DNA of 64,000 nt from SCQP01 sp050747745 (GCA_050747745.1 JBOGKM010000081.1:62001-126000); one strand, 5' to 3'; shown: positions 43,145 to 51,861, numbered from the stretch's first letter. Made by a program: numbers and translations. Notes: generated by a model not told the origin, from the sequence alone.

Positions 43145-43857
43145 ACATCAATGATGGGCGCGGGGCGGCTGCCAGCTCTGGCGTGGATGCCTCGGCTTCC
43201 CAAGCCGGCGCTGCGTCGCGCCTCGTATTGGTCCGGCGCAACCTGTTGCGCGACAACGATGTCCGCGCCCGCGCCCTGCGCGAGCGCTTTCACGTCGCGC
43301 GGGTGCGCGTGATCAGCCTCGTTTCCAGTCCCGGCGCGGGCAAAACCACGCTGCTGCAAGCCCTGCTACCCTCTCTGCAACAGCGCGGAACTGTCGCCAC
43401 GCTGGTCGGCGATCTAGCCACCGAGAACGACGCCCGCCGTCTCGCCGCCGTCGGCGCACCCGTGCGCCAGATCAATACCGGCACTCTCTGCCATCTGGAA
43501 GCGCGCATGGTCGAGCAGGCGCTCGAGGGCTGGGATCTGAACGCGCTTGATCTGCTGCTGATCGAAAATGTCGGAAATCTGGTCTGTCCCTCCGGCTACG
43601 ATTTGGGCGAGGATCTGCGCCTGGTGCTTGCCTCGGTCACCGAGGGCGAGGATAAGCCCCTCAAGTACCCCACCATCTTCAATACCGCCGACGTAGCCGT
43701 CATCACCAAGCTCGATCTGACCGAAGCTGCCGGCTGCGACCTCGAGCTGTTGCGCCGCAATATCGAAGCGGTGCGGCCCGGCATGCAGGTCTGCGAAGTC
43801 TCAGCGCGCCGTCACACTGGCTTGCAGGCCCTGGTGCGCCTGATGCTCGGCTCATGA
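43141..43857 (+). CDS. hypB: Hydrogenase nickel-incorporation GTPase HypB
   Basis: 238-residue SIMIBI GTPase that drives nickel delivery. Walker A is SSPGAGKTT (Lys68), with GDLATENDARRL as switch I and INTGTLCHLEARM carrying the Cys-His metal site at the dimer interface; VGNLVCPSGYDLGED provides the second Cys, and NTADVAVITKLDL is the NKxD-like base-recognition motif (TKLD). The N-terminus has neither a CxxCGC motif nor a His-rich stretch, so nickel storage must lie elsewhere. ATG overlaps the hypA stop and the end overlaps the nickel permease gene. Confidence 0.95.
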   Translation: MNINDGRGAAASSGVDASASQAGAASRLVLVRRNLLRDNDVRARALRERFHVARVRVISLVSSPGAGKTTLLQALLPSLQQRGTVATLVGDLATENDARRLAAVGAPVRQINTGTLCHLEARMVEQALEGWDLNALDLLLIENVGNLVCPSGYDLGEDLRLVLASVTEGEDKPLKYPTIFNTADVAVITKLDLTEAAGCDLELLRRNIEAVRPGMQVCEVSARRHTGLQALVRLMLGS

Positions 43858-44873
43858 AACGCCGCATCAGCGCACTCTATGCCGGCCTGGCTGCGGGCAA
43901 CCTCGGCGTCTGGATCTGGGCGGTGCTTGCCTTCCGCCATCACCCCGGCCTGCTCGGTATCGCCGTGGTGGCCTATAGCCTCGGCCTGCGCCACGCCGTC
44001 GACGCCGATCACATTGCCGCCATCGACAACGTCACTCGCAAGCTCATGCAGGAGCGGCAGCGCCCGGTGACGGTCGGGTTGTGGTTCTCGCTCGGCCACT
44101 CGACCGTGGTTTTCATCGGTGCGGCTGCCATTGCTGGCGCGGTGCTCGCTCTGCAGGGTCGCATGGGCGAGCTGGAGATCATCGGCGGCGTCGTGGGCAC
44201 TCTGATTTCGGCGCTGTTTCTGGTCGCCATCGGCATCGTTAACTTGGTCGTCTGGCGCGCTGTGCGGCGTGCCTTTCAGCGCGTGCGCGCGGGCGGCGCT
44301 TATCGGGAACAGGACTCACAGTTGCTCACCGCTGGCGGCTGCATACTCGCCCGCATTTTCCGCCCCATGTTCGCCATGATCCGTTCCAGTGCCGGCATGT
44401 ATCCGCTCGGGTTTCTGTTCGGCCTGGGTTTTGATACCGCTACCGAAATCGGGTTGCTCGGTATTGCCGCCGCCGAAGCCGCCAAGGGGCTTTCCCTCAC
44501 CGCCGTGCTGGTCTTCCCCGCCCTGTTCACCGCAGGCATGGCCTTGATTGACAGCACCGATTGCGTGCTCATGGTTGGCGCCTACGGATGGGCCTTCGCC
44601 CGCCCCATCCGCAAGTTGTTCTACAACATGACCATCACCGCCATTTCGGCCATGGTAGCCTTGCTGGTCGGCGGCATTGAGACGCTCGGTCTTCTCGCTG
44701 CCGAACTGCATCTCGGCGGCCGTTTCTGGAACGCCATGGGCAGCCTCAACCAGCACTTCGGCGCCCTCGGCTTCGCGATTATCGGCCTGTTCGTCCTCAG
44801 TTGGGCAATCGCGGTTGCCATTTACAAATGGCGCGGTCTGGACCAGATCGGCGCTGCCGCTAGTGAACCGTGA
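43854..44873 (+). CDS. NiCoT-family high-affinity nickel permease
   Basis: 339-residue inner-membrane transporter with about eight hydrophobic segments. The family signature H-x4-D-H is present in GLRHAVDADHIAAIDN (His47, Asp52, His53), with LGHSTVVF, LGFDTATEIGLL and GMALIDSTDCVLM as the other NiCoT blocks. It imports Ni2+ (possibly Co2+) for the hydrogenase. ATG overlaps hypB by four bases. It is the last gene of the operon, and its 3' end overlaps the end of the convergent VWA gene by 14 bases, so no terminator fits between them. Confidence 0.93.
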   Translation: MKRRISALYAGLAAGNLGVWIWAVLAFRHHPGLLGIAVVAYSLGLRHAVDADHIAAIDNVTRKLMQERQRPVTVGLWFSLGHSTVVFIGAAAIAGAVLALQGRMGELEIIGGVVGTLISALFLVAIGIVNLVVWRAVRRAFQRVRAGGAYREQDSQLLTAGGCILARIFRPMFAMIRSSAGMYPLGFLFGLGFDTATEIGLLGIAAAEAAKGLSLTAVLVFPALFTAGMALIDSTDCVLMVGAYGWAFARPIRKLFYNMTITAISAMVALLVGGIETLGLLAAELHLGGRFWNAMGSLNQHFGALGFAIIGLFVLSWAIAVAIYKWRGLDQIGAAASEP

Positions 44874-46407
44874 CGGCTCGAGTGAAAGCTGAGATCCTGC
44901 CGTCACTTGCCTCCCCGACGACCACCCGCAATCGGTAACTGCCTGTGGGCGCGGCGAGCTTGAGCGTCGCGCCCAGGCCGTGCGCTCGGAAGTATTTGTA
45001 GTGGCTCGAGTCCAGCGCCAAATTCAGCATCACCCGTTCGCCGGGGACATACCCACCGTCAGGCACAAACAGCCCGGCAATCAGGACCAGCAACTGCCGG
45101 CGTCGTCCGTTAGCCAAAACCAGACCCAACCGGGCAACATCGCAGTGTACGTCTACCGCCAACCCTGACGCCCGCTGCTCCACATTAATCTTGGCGGGAA
45201 CCTCATCGCGCCGGGCGCTGCCGCGCATGGCGCTGGCCAGCGCCGGCGCCAGCCGCTCGGCACGCGTCTCTGGATCCGGATCGTAATAGCCTGCCCGCGC
45301 CTGCACGCTCGCGCCGGCAATCGGTGGCGCCAGATCGACCTGCAGCGGATGGAATTTGGCGTCGTGCGGCAGCGCTGTCGGAGCGAAGGCCATTTCGTAG
45401 ACGAGCGCAGGCGCTGCTCCTAATACGAGAGGCCCAGCGCTTTCGCGAAACGATCCGCCCGTGGCTTGCGCTAGCGCCACCAGCGACGCGGTTTCGAACT
45501 TCCTCCCACCAGACGATCGGTAGTGCTGGCCGCCGCCAGCCTCGAAAGCATCCATGGCCACGCGCCCGCTCACCGCCTGGTCGAGCAGGTTCTGCTGCCC
45601 ACCCTCCAGCGTGGTGGAGATGATACCCGCGGAAGCCAGCAACAACACGCGTTGTCCCGGCAAATTTGCCAATTCGCCCAGAACCTCGCTCAGGGCCGCT
45701 TGCGTCCGCGCCGATCGCGTCCGCGCGTCATCCCACCTCGTCTGCGCCATCTGGCGAATAAAGAACGTGGCCCGCGGATCCACGCGCACCCCCGACTTGA
45801 CCGAGTACGGATTATTGCACCGGGCGTTGTCCATCATCGCCTGCTCCACCGCCTCCGCGTTGCGCTCTGCAACGATCCGATAGGCCTCGTAGGGGACAAT
45901 TCTCGGACAAGCCTCCAGCAGTTTCGCCGCTGGAACCGCACGCACCGACGCAATCGCCTGTATCAAAGCCGTGGCGTCCCCCGTATACGCGACCCGCACC
46001 GCACCGGATGCGGTGAACACACCCACCTCGTCGCCTTGCTTCCGGCCCCGCCGCACCCACGCCAACACCGCGCTGCGGGCAGCGCTCAGGTCCGCCGCGC
46101 TCGAATTTAAGTCATCAAAAAATAGAGCTATATAGCGCGGGCCGGAAGCGCGGTACTGAGAGAACTGCACCAGCGGCAGCACATGCCCGTCCTCAATCAC
46201 CTGAAAATTATCGCGCGCCAGATTCGGGATAAGCCCTCCATCCCCGGCACGCACCACGGCAGCCACCGGAATAAGCCGCTGCTGCGCCTGCACGTCTGGC
46301 GGCGAAAGCGTGTACGCTCCTCCGGAAACGCGGATCTGCGCCGCCGCTCCGCTGACCACAGTGAATACGCAAAGGAATGCGCAACCAAACCAACGAGGCA
46401 TGCTCAT
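44860..46407 (-). CDS. Secreted VWFA-domain protein, copy 2
   Basis: About 515 residues with a signal peptide (MPRWFGCAFLCVFTVVSGAAAQ). Same architecture as the protein at 21978-23711: a short beta domain (GGLIPNLARDNFQVIEDGHVL), VWA domain with IALFFDDLNSSAADL and GQRVLLLASAGI, and a C-terminal beta domain ending TGSYRLRVVVGEAS. Function unknown, probably periplasmic or surface. The ATG at 46407 (or 46401) starts the signal peptide. It is convergent with the nickel permease gene. Confidence 0.8.
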   Translation of the reverse strand: MSMPRWFGCAFLCVFTVVSGAAAQIRVSGGAYTLSPPDVQAQQRLIPVAAVVRAGDGGLIPNLARDNFQVIEDGHVLPLVQFSQYRASGPRYIALFFDDLNSSAADLSAARSAVLAWVRRGRKQGDEVGVFTASGAVRVAYTGDATALIQAIASVRAVPAAKLLEACPRIVPYEAYRIVAERNAEAVEQAMMDNARCNNPYSVKSGVRVDPRATFFIRQMAQTRWDDARTRSARTQAALSEVLGELANLPGQRVLLLASAGIISTTLEGGQQNLLDQAVSGRVAMDAFEAGGGQHYRSSGGRKFETASLVALAQATGGSFRESAGPLVLGAAPALVYEMAFAPTALPHDAKFHPLQVDLAPPIAGASVQARAGYYDPDPETRAERLAPALASAMRGSARRDEVPAKINVEQRASGLAVDVHCDVARLGLVLANGRRRQLLVLIAGLFVPDGGYVPGERVMLNLALDSSHYKYFRAHGLGATLKLAAPTGSYRLRVVVGEASDGRISAFTRAVTVH

Positions 46408-46439
46408 TGAATCGCGACCGGGCGGGCCCACTTCGTCGC

Positions 46440-46877
46440 TCAGCTTCCTTCAGCCGCCGTCCGGGAACCGCGTGCACCGCGTGAGCGCAGCCGGTCCAGC
46501 GAAATTGGCCCGCCGCCATAGGCAAAAATCATAAACGCCATGGCGGAAAGCACCATCACGGTGCCGTAGCGCGTCACTTGCGTTATCGGCCCTCCCGGCA
46601 GCCCGACTTTCAGCAGCGCCACCAGCATGTCGCCCGCCAACAGCAATCCAAACACCCGGCTGAACAGGCCCAAAATCAGCAGAACTCCGCCCACCGCCTC
46701 CAACGGGCCAATGATGTAGGCCACCCAGCCCGGAAACCCCATATGCACAAAGTTGTGCGACCACTGCCCCAGCGCATTGAGCTTCACCGCTCCGTGGTAA
46801 AGGAATACCACCCCGACCGCCAGCCGCAATAGCGTCAGTCCCAGCGGGCGGAAGCGATCACAGAAATTAGCCGCCAT
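46440..46877 (-). CDS. DoxX-family membrane protein
   Basis: 145-residue integral membrane protein with four helices: LGLTLLRLAVGVVFLYHGAVKL opens with the DoxX-type R-x-x-x-G-x-x-F-x-x-H-G motif, followed by GPLEAVGGVLLILGLFSR and a last helix MVLSAMAFMIFAYGGGP. DoxX proteins are linked to redox or thiosulfate metabolism, but most members are uncharacterised. The ATG at 46877 is preferred over one 11 codons upstream. It sits 32 bases upstream of the VWA gene on the same strand. Confidence 0.85.
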   Translation of the reverse strand: MAANFCDRFRPLGLTLLRLAVGVVFLYHGAVKLNALGQWSHNFVHMGFPGWVAYIIGPLEAVGGVLLILGLFSRVFGLLLAGDMLVALLKVGLPGGPITQVTRYGTVMVLSAMAFMIFAYGGGPISLDRLRSRGARGSRTAAEGS

Positions 46878-46904
46878 GGCTAAAACTCTAGCAGAACTCC
46901 GCCT

Positions 46905-47264
46905 ATGCAACGCCGCACGCGTATCAGCAACCTTGCTCTGGCTTTGCTCACCGCCGCGACTTTACCCATCCCCGGAATCGCACAGTTTCAGCGGGCCGCG
47001 CCGCCCCGCCCGGCGTCAAGTCTCTCGATCTTGGCCAGCTTACCCTTCTGCTAAAAGGCCCGTGAATTTCGCAAGCAGCTAAAAGCCGGCACCATCCATG
47101 GCGCCGGGCTGGTCCGCGATTCCAAAGTCCTAGGTTCGCCCGACGTCGGAAAATACGCCGACATCGTAGGTGTCGCCGGCGATCCTCTCCGGGACATCAC
47201 CCGGCTCGAGCATGTCCAGTTCGTGATGCAAGGCGGCGTCGTCTACAAAAGCAGGACGCAATAG
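46905..47264 (+). pseudogene. Decayed imidazolonepropionase-like amidohydrolase
   Basis: A 120-codon frame contains one internal TAA. The first 49 codons encode a plausible signal peptide (MQRRTRISNLALALLTAATL). After the TAA, in the same frame, come REFRKQLKAG and then the exact C-terminal signature of exported amidohydrolases, GKYADIVGVAGDPLRDITRL, EHVQFVMQGGVVYKS. Normal members have over 400 residues with metal-binding HxH and His/Asp sites, all lost here. The two ends of a deleted gene therefore survive in frame, with over 300 codons missing. It fills the only otherwise empty gap of the window larger than 300 bases. Confidence 0.8.
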
Positions 47265-47265
47265 C

Positions 47266-49134
47266 TCACTGCCCTGTTGGCCTGAACCCGCCCACGCGCC
47301 GGATCAGGAACCCCTGCGGCCGGAACGGTATCGGCCCCGCTCCCGCGCTCGGCGCAAACTCGGGCGGAAGCCACGTCGCCGCCGAGTGCTGCTCCGGCAG
47401 CCGCACCAGATGCGGCGTGATCAGCAGCGCCAGTTCATCTTTCTGTGTCTGCGCGTTCTGTTCCGAAAACAGTTGCCCGAATCCCGGCAGCTCTCCCAGC
47501 CCCGGCAATCCCTCCAGCGTACGCATCTGTTGGCGGTTGAACAGGCCCGCCACCAGCGCTGGCACCCCATCCCGCAGCGTTACCGTGCTCACTACGTGCC
47601 GGTTGCTGATGACCGGAATATCGTTCGTGGATACTCCCGTCAGTCCGCTCACGCTCACATCCAGTTGCAGCCGTATCGCCCCGCTGGGCGTAATGTCAGG
47701 CGTCATTTTCGCGTCCAGACCGATGTCCTCGAACGTAAACGACGGAAACGGCTCCGTGTAGCTGCCAGTGCCGATCACTGCGCTCAACGCCGGGTTCAGC
47801 GTGATCGGCGCGAACGAGGCGTTGATCACCGGGTATTTCTCTCCGATCCTCAGCTCCGCCGCTTGCCCGCTCAGCGCGCGCAGCAGCGCCGTCTCCAGCG
47901 TCGAAACGCTGCCGTGGCTGCCGCTGAAGTTCGCTGTCAGGTTGGGCACCGAAATCGCCATCAGCGTCGCCCCTCCGCCAAACACCACGAACGGATTTTG
48001 CAGCAGCGGCGACAGCACCGACGACGCCTGCGCCAGCGCACCCGAGGAAAGCAAGCCGGAGTTCAGCACCGCGTTCAGTCCGCCCTGTGCAAACAGGGTC
48101 AAAATGCTCTGCGATAACCCTCCGCTCTGCTGCAACTGCTCCAGCAGCGGACCCAGGCTGAACATCGTGAATTGATCGGGCACGTCAATGCCCAGGTCGC
48201 GCGCCGCCGTCCTAGTCACCTCCAGGATCTGCACTTGCAGCACCACCTCACCCGCCGCTCCGCGCAGGTCCAGCAAAAGCTGTTCGGCCGCATCCAGTTG
48301 CGCTGGCCGCGCCCGCAGCGTCAGCGCATTCACCGCCGCATCGGTGGTGATATCGCGTATCCCCAGCAGGCTGCGCACCGTGTTGCTCACCTGCGTGAGC
48401 ATCACGCCGCTGCGGATCCAGGGCAGGTAGAATGTGCGCGTGGCCAACGGTTCCCAATCCCGCAACTCCCCTGGCGTTCCCACATAAATGGTGTGGGCAT
48501 CGATCGCGATCCAGCTCAGTCCGCTCACCGCTGCCAGCGCCCGCATCGCCTCCGCAAAGCTGGCGTCGGACACGTCCAGGTGCAGTCTGCGCCTGGGTAG
48601 GTCGTTGGCCACCAGCGCCGTGATGCCGTACGCCGCCGCGATCTGCCTCACCCCGGCGCGTAGCGCCGTCCGCAACTGAAATCCTCGCCGCGTCCCCGCG
48701 GGCTCCAGGTTCACCGGCGGGGCCGCCCGCTTGACCCGCATCTGCAGCGCATCCGGCCGCGCTGCCCGCTTGGCCGGCGGATACTGCGACGCCAACCCTT
48801 GCCGCGCATCCTGGTTTTCCGGATCCAGCGCCAGCGCCGCCCGATACTGCAGCGCCGCGGCGCTGTGTTCGCCCTCGCCCGCCAGCCGCCAGGCCCGCTG
48901 CAGATGCACCACCACCGCGCGCTCTCGCAGCAGGTCGCGCGCCGTAATCAGTTCCCGCTCTCGCGGATGCGCCGCCGCCGCGTCGCGCACCAGATAAAAA
49001 GCTTCATCTACATGGCCGGCTTGCGCCGCCGCCGCTGCCCGGCGCAGCACCCGTGGCACGCCAGCCGCGGCCGCGGAAACCGCCAGCAGGAGCACCAGCG
49101 CCAGTGCCGCCGCACCCCCTCGACTGCTCCTCAC
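47266..49134 (-). CDS. Secretin-family outer-membrane channel (GspD/PilQ-type)
   Basis: About 622 residues. An N-terminal hydrophobic signal (ALALVLLLAVSAAAAG) precedes a TPR-like helical region (AALQYRAALALDPENQDARQGL). A secretin N0/STN-type domain (VANDLPRRRLHLDVSDASFAEAM) and N1-like domain (INALTLRARPAQLDAAEQLL-like spacing) follow. The C-terminal secretin gate is recognisable from VVLQVQILEVTRTAARDLGID, IGEKYPVI, DIPVISNRHVVSTVTLRDG and ELALLITPHLVRLP. It would form a multimeric pore for type II secretion or type IV pili, but no partner genes are in the window. GTG at 49134 chosen; an ATG at 49191 would overlap recG. Confidence 0.85.
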   Translation of the reverse strand: MRSSRGGAAALALVLLLAVSAAAAGVPRVLRRAAAAAQAGHVDEAFYLVRDAAAAHPRERELITARDLLRERAVVVHLQRAWRLAGEGEHSAAALQYRAALALDPENQDARQGLASQYPPAKRAARPDALQMRVKRAAPPVNLEPAGTRRGFQLRTALRAGVRQIAAAYGITALVANDLPRRRLHLDVSDASFAEAMRALAAVSGLSWIAIDAHTIYVGTPGELRDWEPLATRTFYLPWIRSGVMLTQVSNTVRSLLGIRDITTDAAVNALTLRARPAQLDAAEQLLLDLRGAAGEVVLQVQILEVTRTAARDLGIDVPDQFTMFSLGPLLEQLQQSGGLSQSILTLFAQGGLNAVLNSGLLSSGALAQASSVLSPLLQNPFVVFGGGATLMAISVPNLTANFSGSHGSVSTLETALLRALSGQAAELRIGEKYPVINASFAPITLNPALSAVIGTGSYTEPFPSFTFEDIGLDAKMTPDITPSGAIRLQLDVSVSGLTGVSTNDIPVISNRHVVSTVTLRDGVPALVAGLFNRQQMRTLEGLPGLGELPGFGQLFSEQNAQTQKDELALLITPHLVRLPEQHSAATWLPPEFAPSAGAGPIPFRPQGFLIRRVGGFRPTGQ

Positions 49135-49152
49135 GCCCGTCGCTGCCCTGTC

Positions 49153-51291
49153 ATGATAGAACCCATGTCCGCTGCGGTCCCACCCTCGCATCCGGTTTTG
49201 GATTTGCGAACCGAAGTGCAGTTTCTCACAGGGGTCGGACCCAAACTCGCCCGTCTGCTCGCCAGCCGAGGCATCACAACCGTGGAAGACCTGGTCACAA
49301 CTCTCCCCTTCCGCTATGAAGACCGCTCCCGCCGTCAATCCGTTCGGGAATTACGCGAAAATGATGCCGCTGTCGTGGTCGCCCAGATTCACAGCCTCGC
49401 CTTCCACCGCACCCGCCGCGGCGTCACCACCCTGGACCTGCTGGTCACCGATGGCACCGGCATGCTGCGCTGTGCCTGGTTTCACGCCGACTATCTCCGC
49501 GACCGCCTCCAGACCGGCCAGACCCTCGCCCTTTACGGACGCCTGGTGCGCGAGCAGGGTCGCCTGTTGCTGCGCCAACCCGAACTGGAAATCCTGCCCG
49601 CCGCGGCTGCCGCCGCCGAGCTATCTTCCCTCCGGCTCGGCCGCATCGTGCCCGTCTACGAAGCCATCGGCGTGCTCGGCCCGGCCCGCTTGCGCCGCCT
49701 CGTCCACACCGCCCTGCAACGGTTGCCACACTCCCTCCCCGATCCTTTGCCCGAATCCATCCGCCAATCCCTGCAACTGCCCAGCCGCGGCGACGCCCTG
49801 CAGCAGGTTCACTTCCCCGCCTCCGGCGTCTCCCTCCAGGATTTGGAATCTGCGCGTACTCCAGGGCACCGCCGCCTTATCTTCGAAGAGTTGTTCTTCC
49901 TCCAGGCTGGTTTGGATCTGAAGCGCCGGCACCTCCAGCGCCAACCCGGCCCCGTAATCGCCGTCACCCCCGCCGTCCGCACCGCCTTGAAACGCATTCT
50001 CCCCTTTCACCCGACCGCCGATCAAAAACTGGTGCTGCGCGAAATCGCCCAGGACTTGGCCAGCACTCGCCCCATGCGCCGCCTCTTGCAAGGCGACGTC
50101 GGCAGCGGTAAAACCATCGTCGCCCTCCAAGCCGCCGTCCTCGCCATCGAAAACGGCTTCCAGGTTGCCTTCATGGCTCCCACCCAGATCCTCGCCGAGC
50201 AGCATTTCCTCTACGCCCGCGAGCATCTGCCCGGCTACCGCGTCGCCTTGCTCACCGGCAGCCATCGCCCGCCCCTCACCCCCGGCACACCCCCGCAGTT
50301 GCTCATCGGCACCCACGCCCTGATCGAGGGCAGCGTTCACTTCGAAAGACTCGGCCTGGTCATCGTCGATGAGCAGCACCGTTTTGGCGTCCTCCAGCGT
50401 TTCCAGCTCATGCACAAGGGTGCTGATGGCGATTGGGCCGCCCATCTTCTGGTCATGACCGCCACCCCCATCCCTCGCTCCCTCGCCCTCACCCTCTACG
50501 GCGACCTCGATACCAGCACCCTGCGTCAGCCGCCCCCTGGCGCACGCCCCGTCCTGACCCGCCTGGTGAACCAGGCCCGCAGCAGCGAAGTCTACGAGTA
50601 TGTCTACGCTCGGCTGCAAGCCGGCCAGCAGGCCTATTTCGTCTATCCCTTGATCGAGGAATCGGAAAAGCTTGCTCTCAAACCCGCCCTCGCCATGTTT
50701 CAACGCCTGCAACTGATGTTTCCTCGCCTTCGCCTCGGCCTCATGCACGGCCGCCTCTCCGCCGAAGAAAAAAATGCCGTAATGCAGGCTTTCCGCTGCG
50801 GCGACACTCAGGCCCTGGTCGCCACCACCGTCATTGAGGTCGGCCTCGACGTCCCCAACGCCTCCCTCATGGTGATCGAGCACGCCGAACGCTTCGGCCT
50901 CGCCCAACTGCATCAGTTGCGTGGCCGCATCTGCCGCCCTCAGCCCGCCTCTCCGCCACCCGCTCCCGCCGCCTGCTTCCTGCTCCACAGTCCTGATGCC
51001 GCTGCCATCGCCCTCCAGCGCCTCCACGCGCTCGCCGCCACTCGCGATGGCTTCGCCCTCGCCGAACTCGATCTCAAGCTCCGCGGCCCGGGTGAGTTCT
51101 TTGGCACCCGCCAAAGCGGCTTGCCCTCCTTCCAACTCGCCCAACCCTTGCGCGACCGCGATCTCCTCGAGCTCGCCCAGCTCCACGCCCGCCAATTCCT
51201 CGATCAGGCCTCGCCCGAACTACTCCGCCTGCTGGTCGCCGAGATCCAGCGCCGCTGGCAACGCCCTTTCGGCCTCTTCGAGGCCGGCTAG
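49153..51291 (+). CDS. recG: ATP-dependent DNA helicase RecG
   Basis: Branch-migrating helicase that regresses stalled forks (712 residues). The N-terminal wedge domain includes FLTGVGPKLARLLASRGI and an OB fold. Helicase motifs are LLQGDVGSGKTIVALQAA (I), VIVDEQHRFGVLQR (II, DEQH), VMTATPIPRSLALTLYGDLD (III) and the C-terminal LRGPGEFFGTRQSGLP block. Motif VI reads QLRGRICRPQPAS instead of the usual QLRGRVGRG: both arginines are kept, but Gly is replaced by Cys. The ATG at 49153 has an alternative at 49165. It is divergent from the secretin gene with hardly any gap. Confidence 0.94.
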   Translation: MIEPMSAAVPPSHPVLDLRTEVQFLTGVGPKLARLLASRGITTVEDLVTTLPFRYEDRSRRQSVRELRENDAAVVVAQIHSLAFHRTRRGVTTLDLLVTDGTGMLRCAWFHADYLRDRLQTGQTLALYGRLVREQGRLLLRQPELEILPAAAAAAELSSLRLGRIVPVYEAIGVLGPARLRRLVHTALQRLPHSLPDPLPESIRQSLQLPSRGDALQQVHFPASGVSLQDLESARTPGHRRLIFEELFFLQAGLDLKRRHLQRQPGPVIAVTPAVRTALKRILPFHPTADQKLVLREIAQDLASTRPMRRLLQGDVGSGKTIVALQAAVLAIENGFQVAFMAPTQILAEQHFLYAREHLPGYRVALLTGSHRPPLTPGTPPQLLIGTHALIEGSVHFERLGLVIVDEQHRFGVLQRFQLMHKGADGDWAAHLLVMTATPIPRSLALTLYGDLDTSTLRQPPPGARPVLTRLVNQARSSEVYEYVYARLQAGQQAYFVYPLIEESEKLALKPALAMFQRLQLMFPRLRLGLMHGRLSAEEKNAVMQAFRCGDTQALVATTVIEVGLDVPNASLMVIEHAERFGLAQLHQLRGRICRPQPASPPPAPAACFLLHSPDAAAIALQRLHALAATRDGFALAELDLKLRGPGEFFGTRQSGLPSFQLAQPLRDRDLLELAQLHARQFLDQASPELLRLLVAEIQRRWQRPFGLFEAG

Positions 51292-51385
51292 CCTGTCCAG
51301 AAGTGAACCGTGCGCAATCAATGACTTACGAACACAAATTGTATATATTGCGCGCCGCGATGCCTTGGCCCGCACCAGCTCCGAA

Positions 51386-51604
51386 TCACGCCGCTCGCCG
51401 CGGTGGCCGCACCGCTTGCGGCCGCGCCGCAAGCCGCCGCATCCGCGCCCAGTCGTACCAAAACTCCCGCCCGCAGTCCAGACACGTCACATGCGCCCGT
51501 GGCGTGCTTGCTCTCCCTGCCGGCGGCTCGGGCGAGTGGGGCTCATGCGTCACGATGGGAAAGCTGAGGTGATTGTGCGGACATCCCAAAATGGTAAACC
51601 CCAT
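51386..51604 (-). CDS. Small zinc-ribbon protein behind an anti-sigma factor
   Basis: 72-residue protein starting MGFTILGCPHNHLSFP with the ribosome-binding sequence GGAGGG just upstream of the ATG at 51604. The pattern C-P-H-N-H followed by VTCLDCGREFWYDW gives four to five potential zinc ligands (C8, H10, H12, C-x2-C). It lies 11 bases downstream of the anti-sigma gene on the same strand, so it is probably the third gene of that operon. Similar short proteins occur in acidobacterial genomes (from memory). Function unknown. Confidence 0.7.
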   Translation of the reverse strand: MGFTILGCPHNHLSFPIVTHEPHSPEPPAGRASTPRAHVTCLDCGREFWYDWARMRRLAARPQAVRPPRRAA

Positions 51605-51615
51605 CCCAACCCTCC

Positions 51616-51861
51616 TCACGCGCTTGGATGCGGCACGCGTCGCCCAGGTGGTACTCTCCGCCCTACATAATCAATCACCCGCCGATGCAGCTCCGCCGGC
51701 AGCGGCGGCGCCAGTTGCCGCCGGTAGATCCCTATCGTCTGCTGGCAGCTCTCCACTACCAGCCGGCACGATGCGCACCCGGCAACATGCGCCTGCAATT
51801 CCGGGCTGCTTTCCCCGTCCAGATACGAACTCAAATGGAGCACAATCTGACTACAGTCCAT
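51616..51861 (-). CDS. Anti-sigma factor, zf-HC2 (ZAS) type
   Basis: 81-residue cytoplasmic protein with the zinc-containing anti-sigma motif: MDCSQIVLHLSSYLDGE, then LQAHVAGCASC (H-x3-C-x2-C), and RVPPGRRVPH at the end. It should hold the adjacent ECF sigma factor inactive until a redox or envelope signal releases zinc or alters the fold. No transmembrane helix, so the signal is sensed in the cytoplasm. Its start overlaps the 3' end of the sigma gene by 11 bases, giving stoichiometric synthesis. Confidence 0.85.
   Translation of the reverse strand: MDCSQIVLHLSSYLDGESSPELQAHVAGCASCRLVVESCQQTIGIYRRQLAPPLPAELHRRVIDYVGRRVPPGRRVPHPSA

Noticed and set aside
49621..51195. 524-codon minus-strand frame antisense to recG.
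   Set aside because: Shadow; recG has complete helicase motifs on the + strand.
51317..51352. AT-rich stretch after recG that resembles a dif site on the reverse strand.
   Set aside because: Aligned by eye to the E. coli dif core it matches about 16 of 28 positions, with a poor XerD arm, and it lies far from the skew transition. A dif HMM search would decide.
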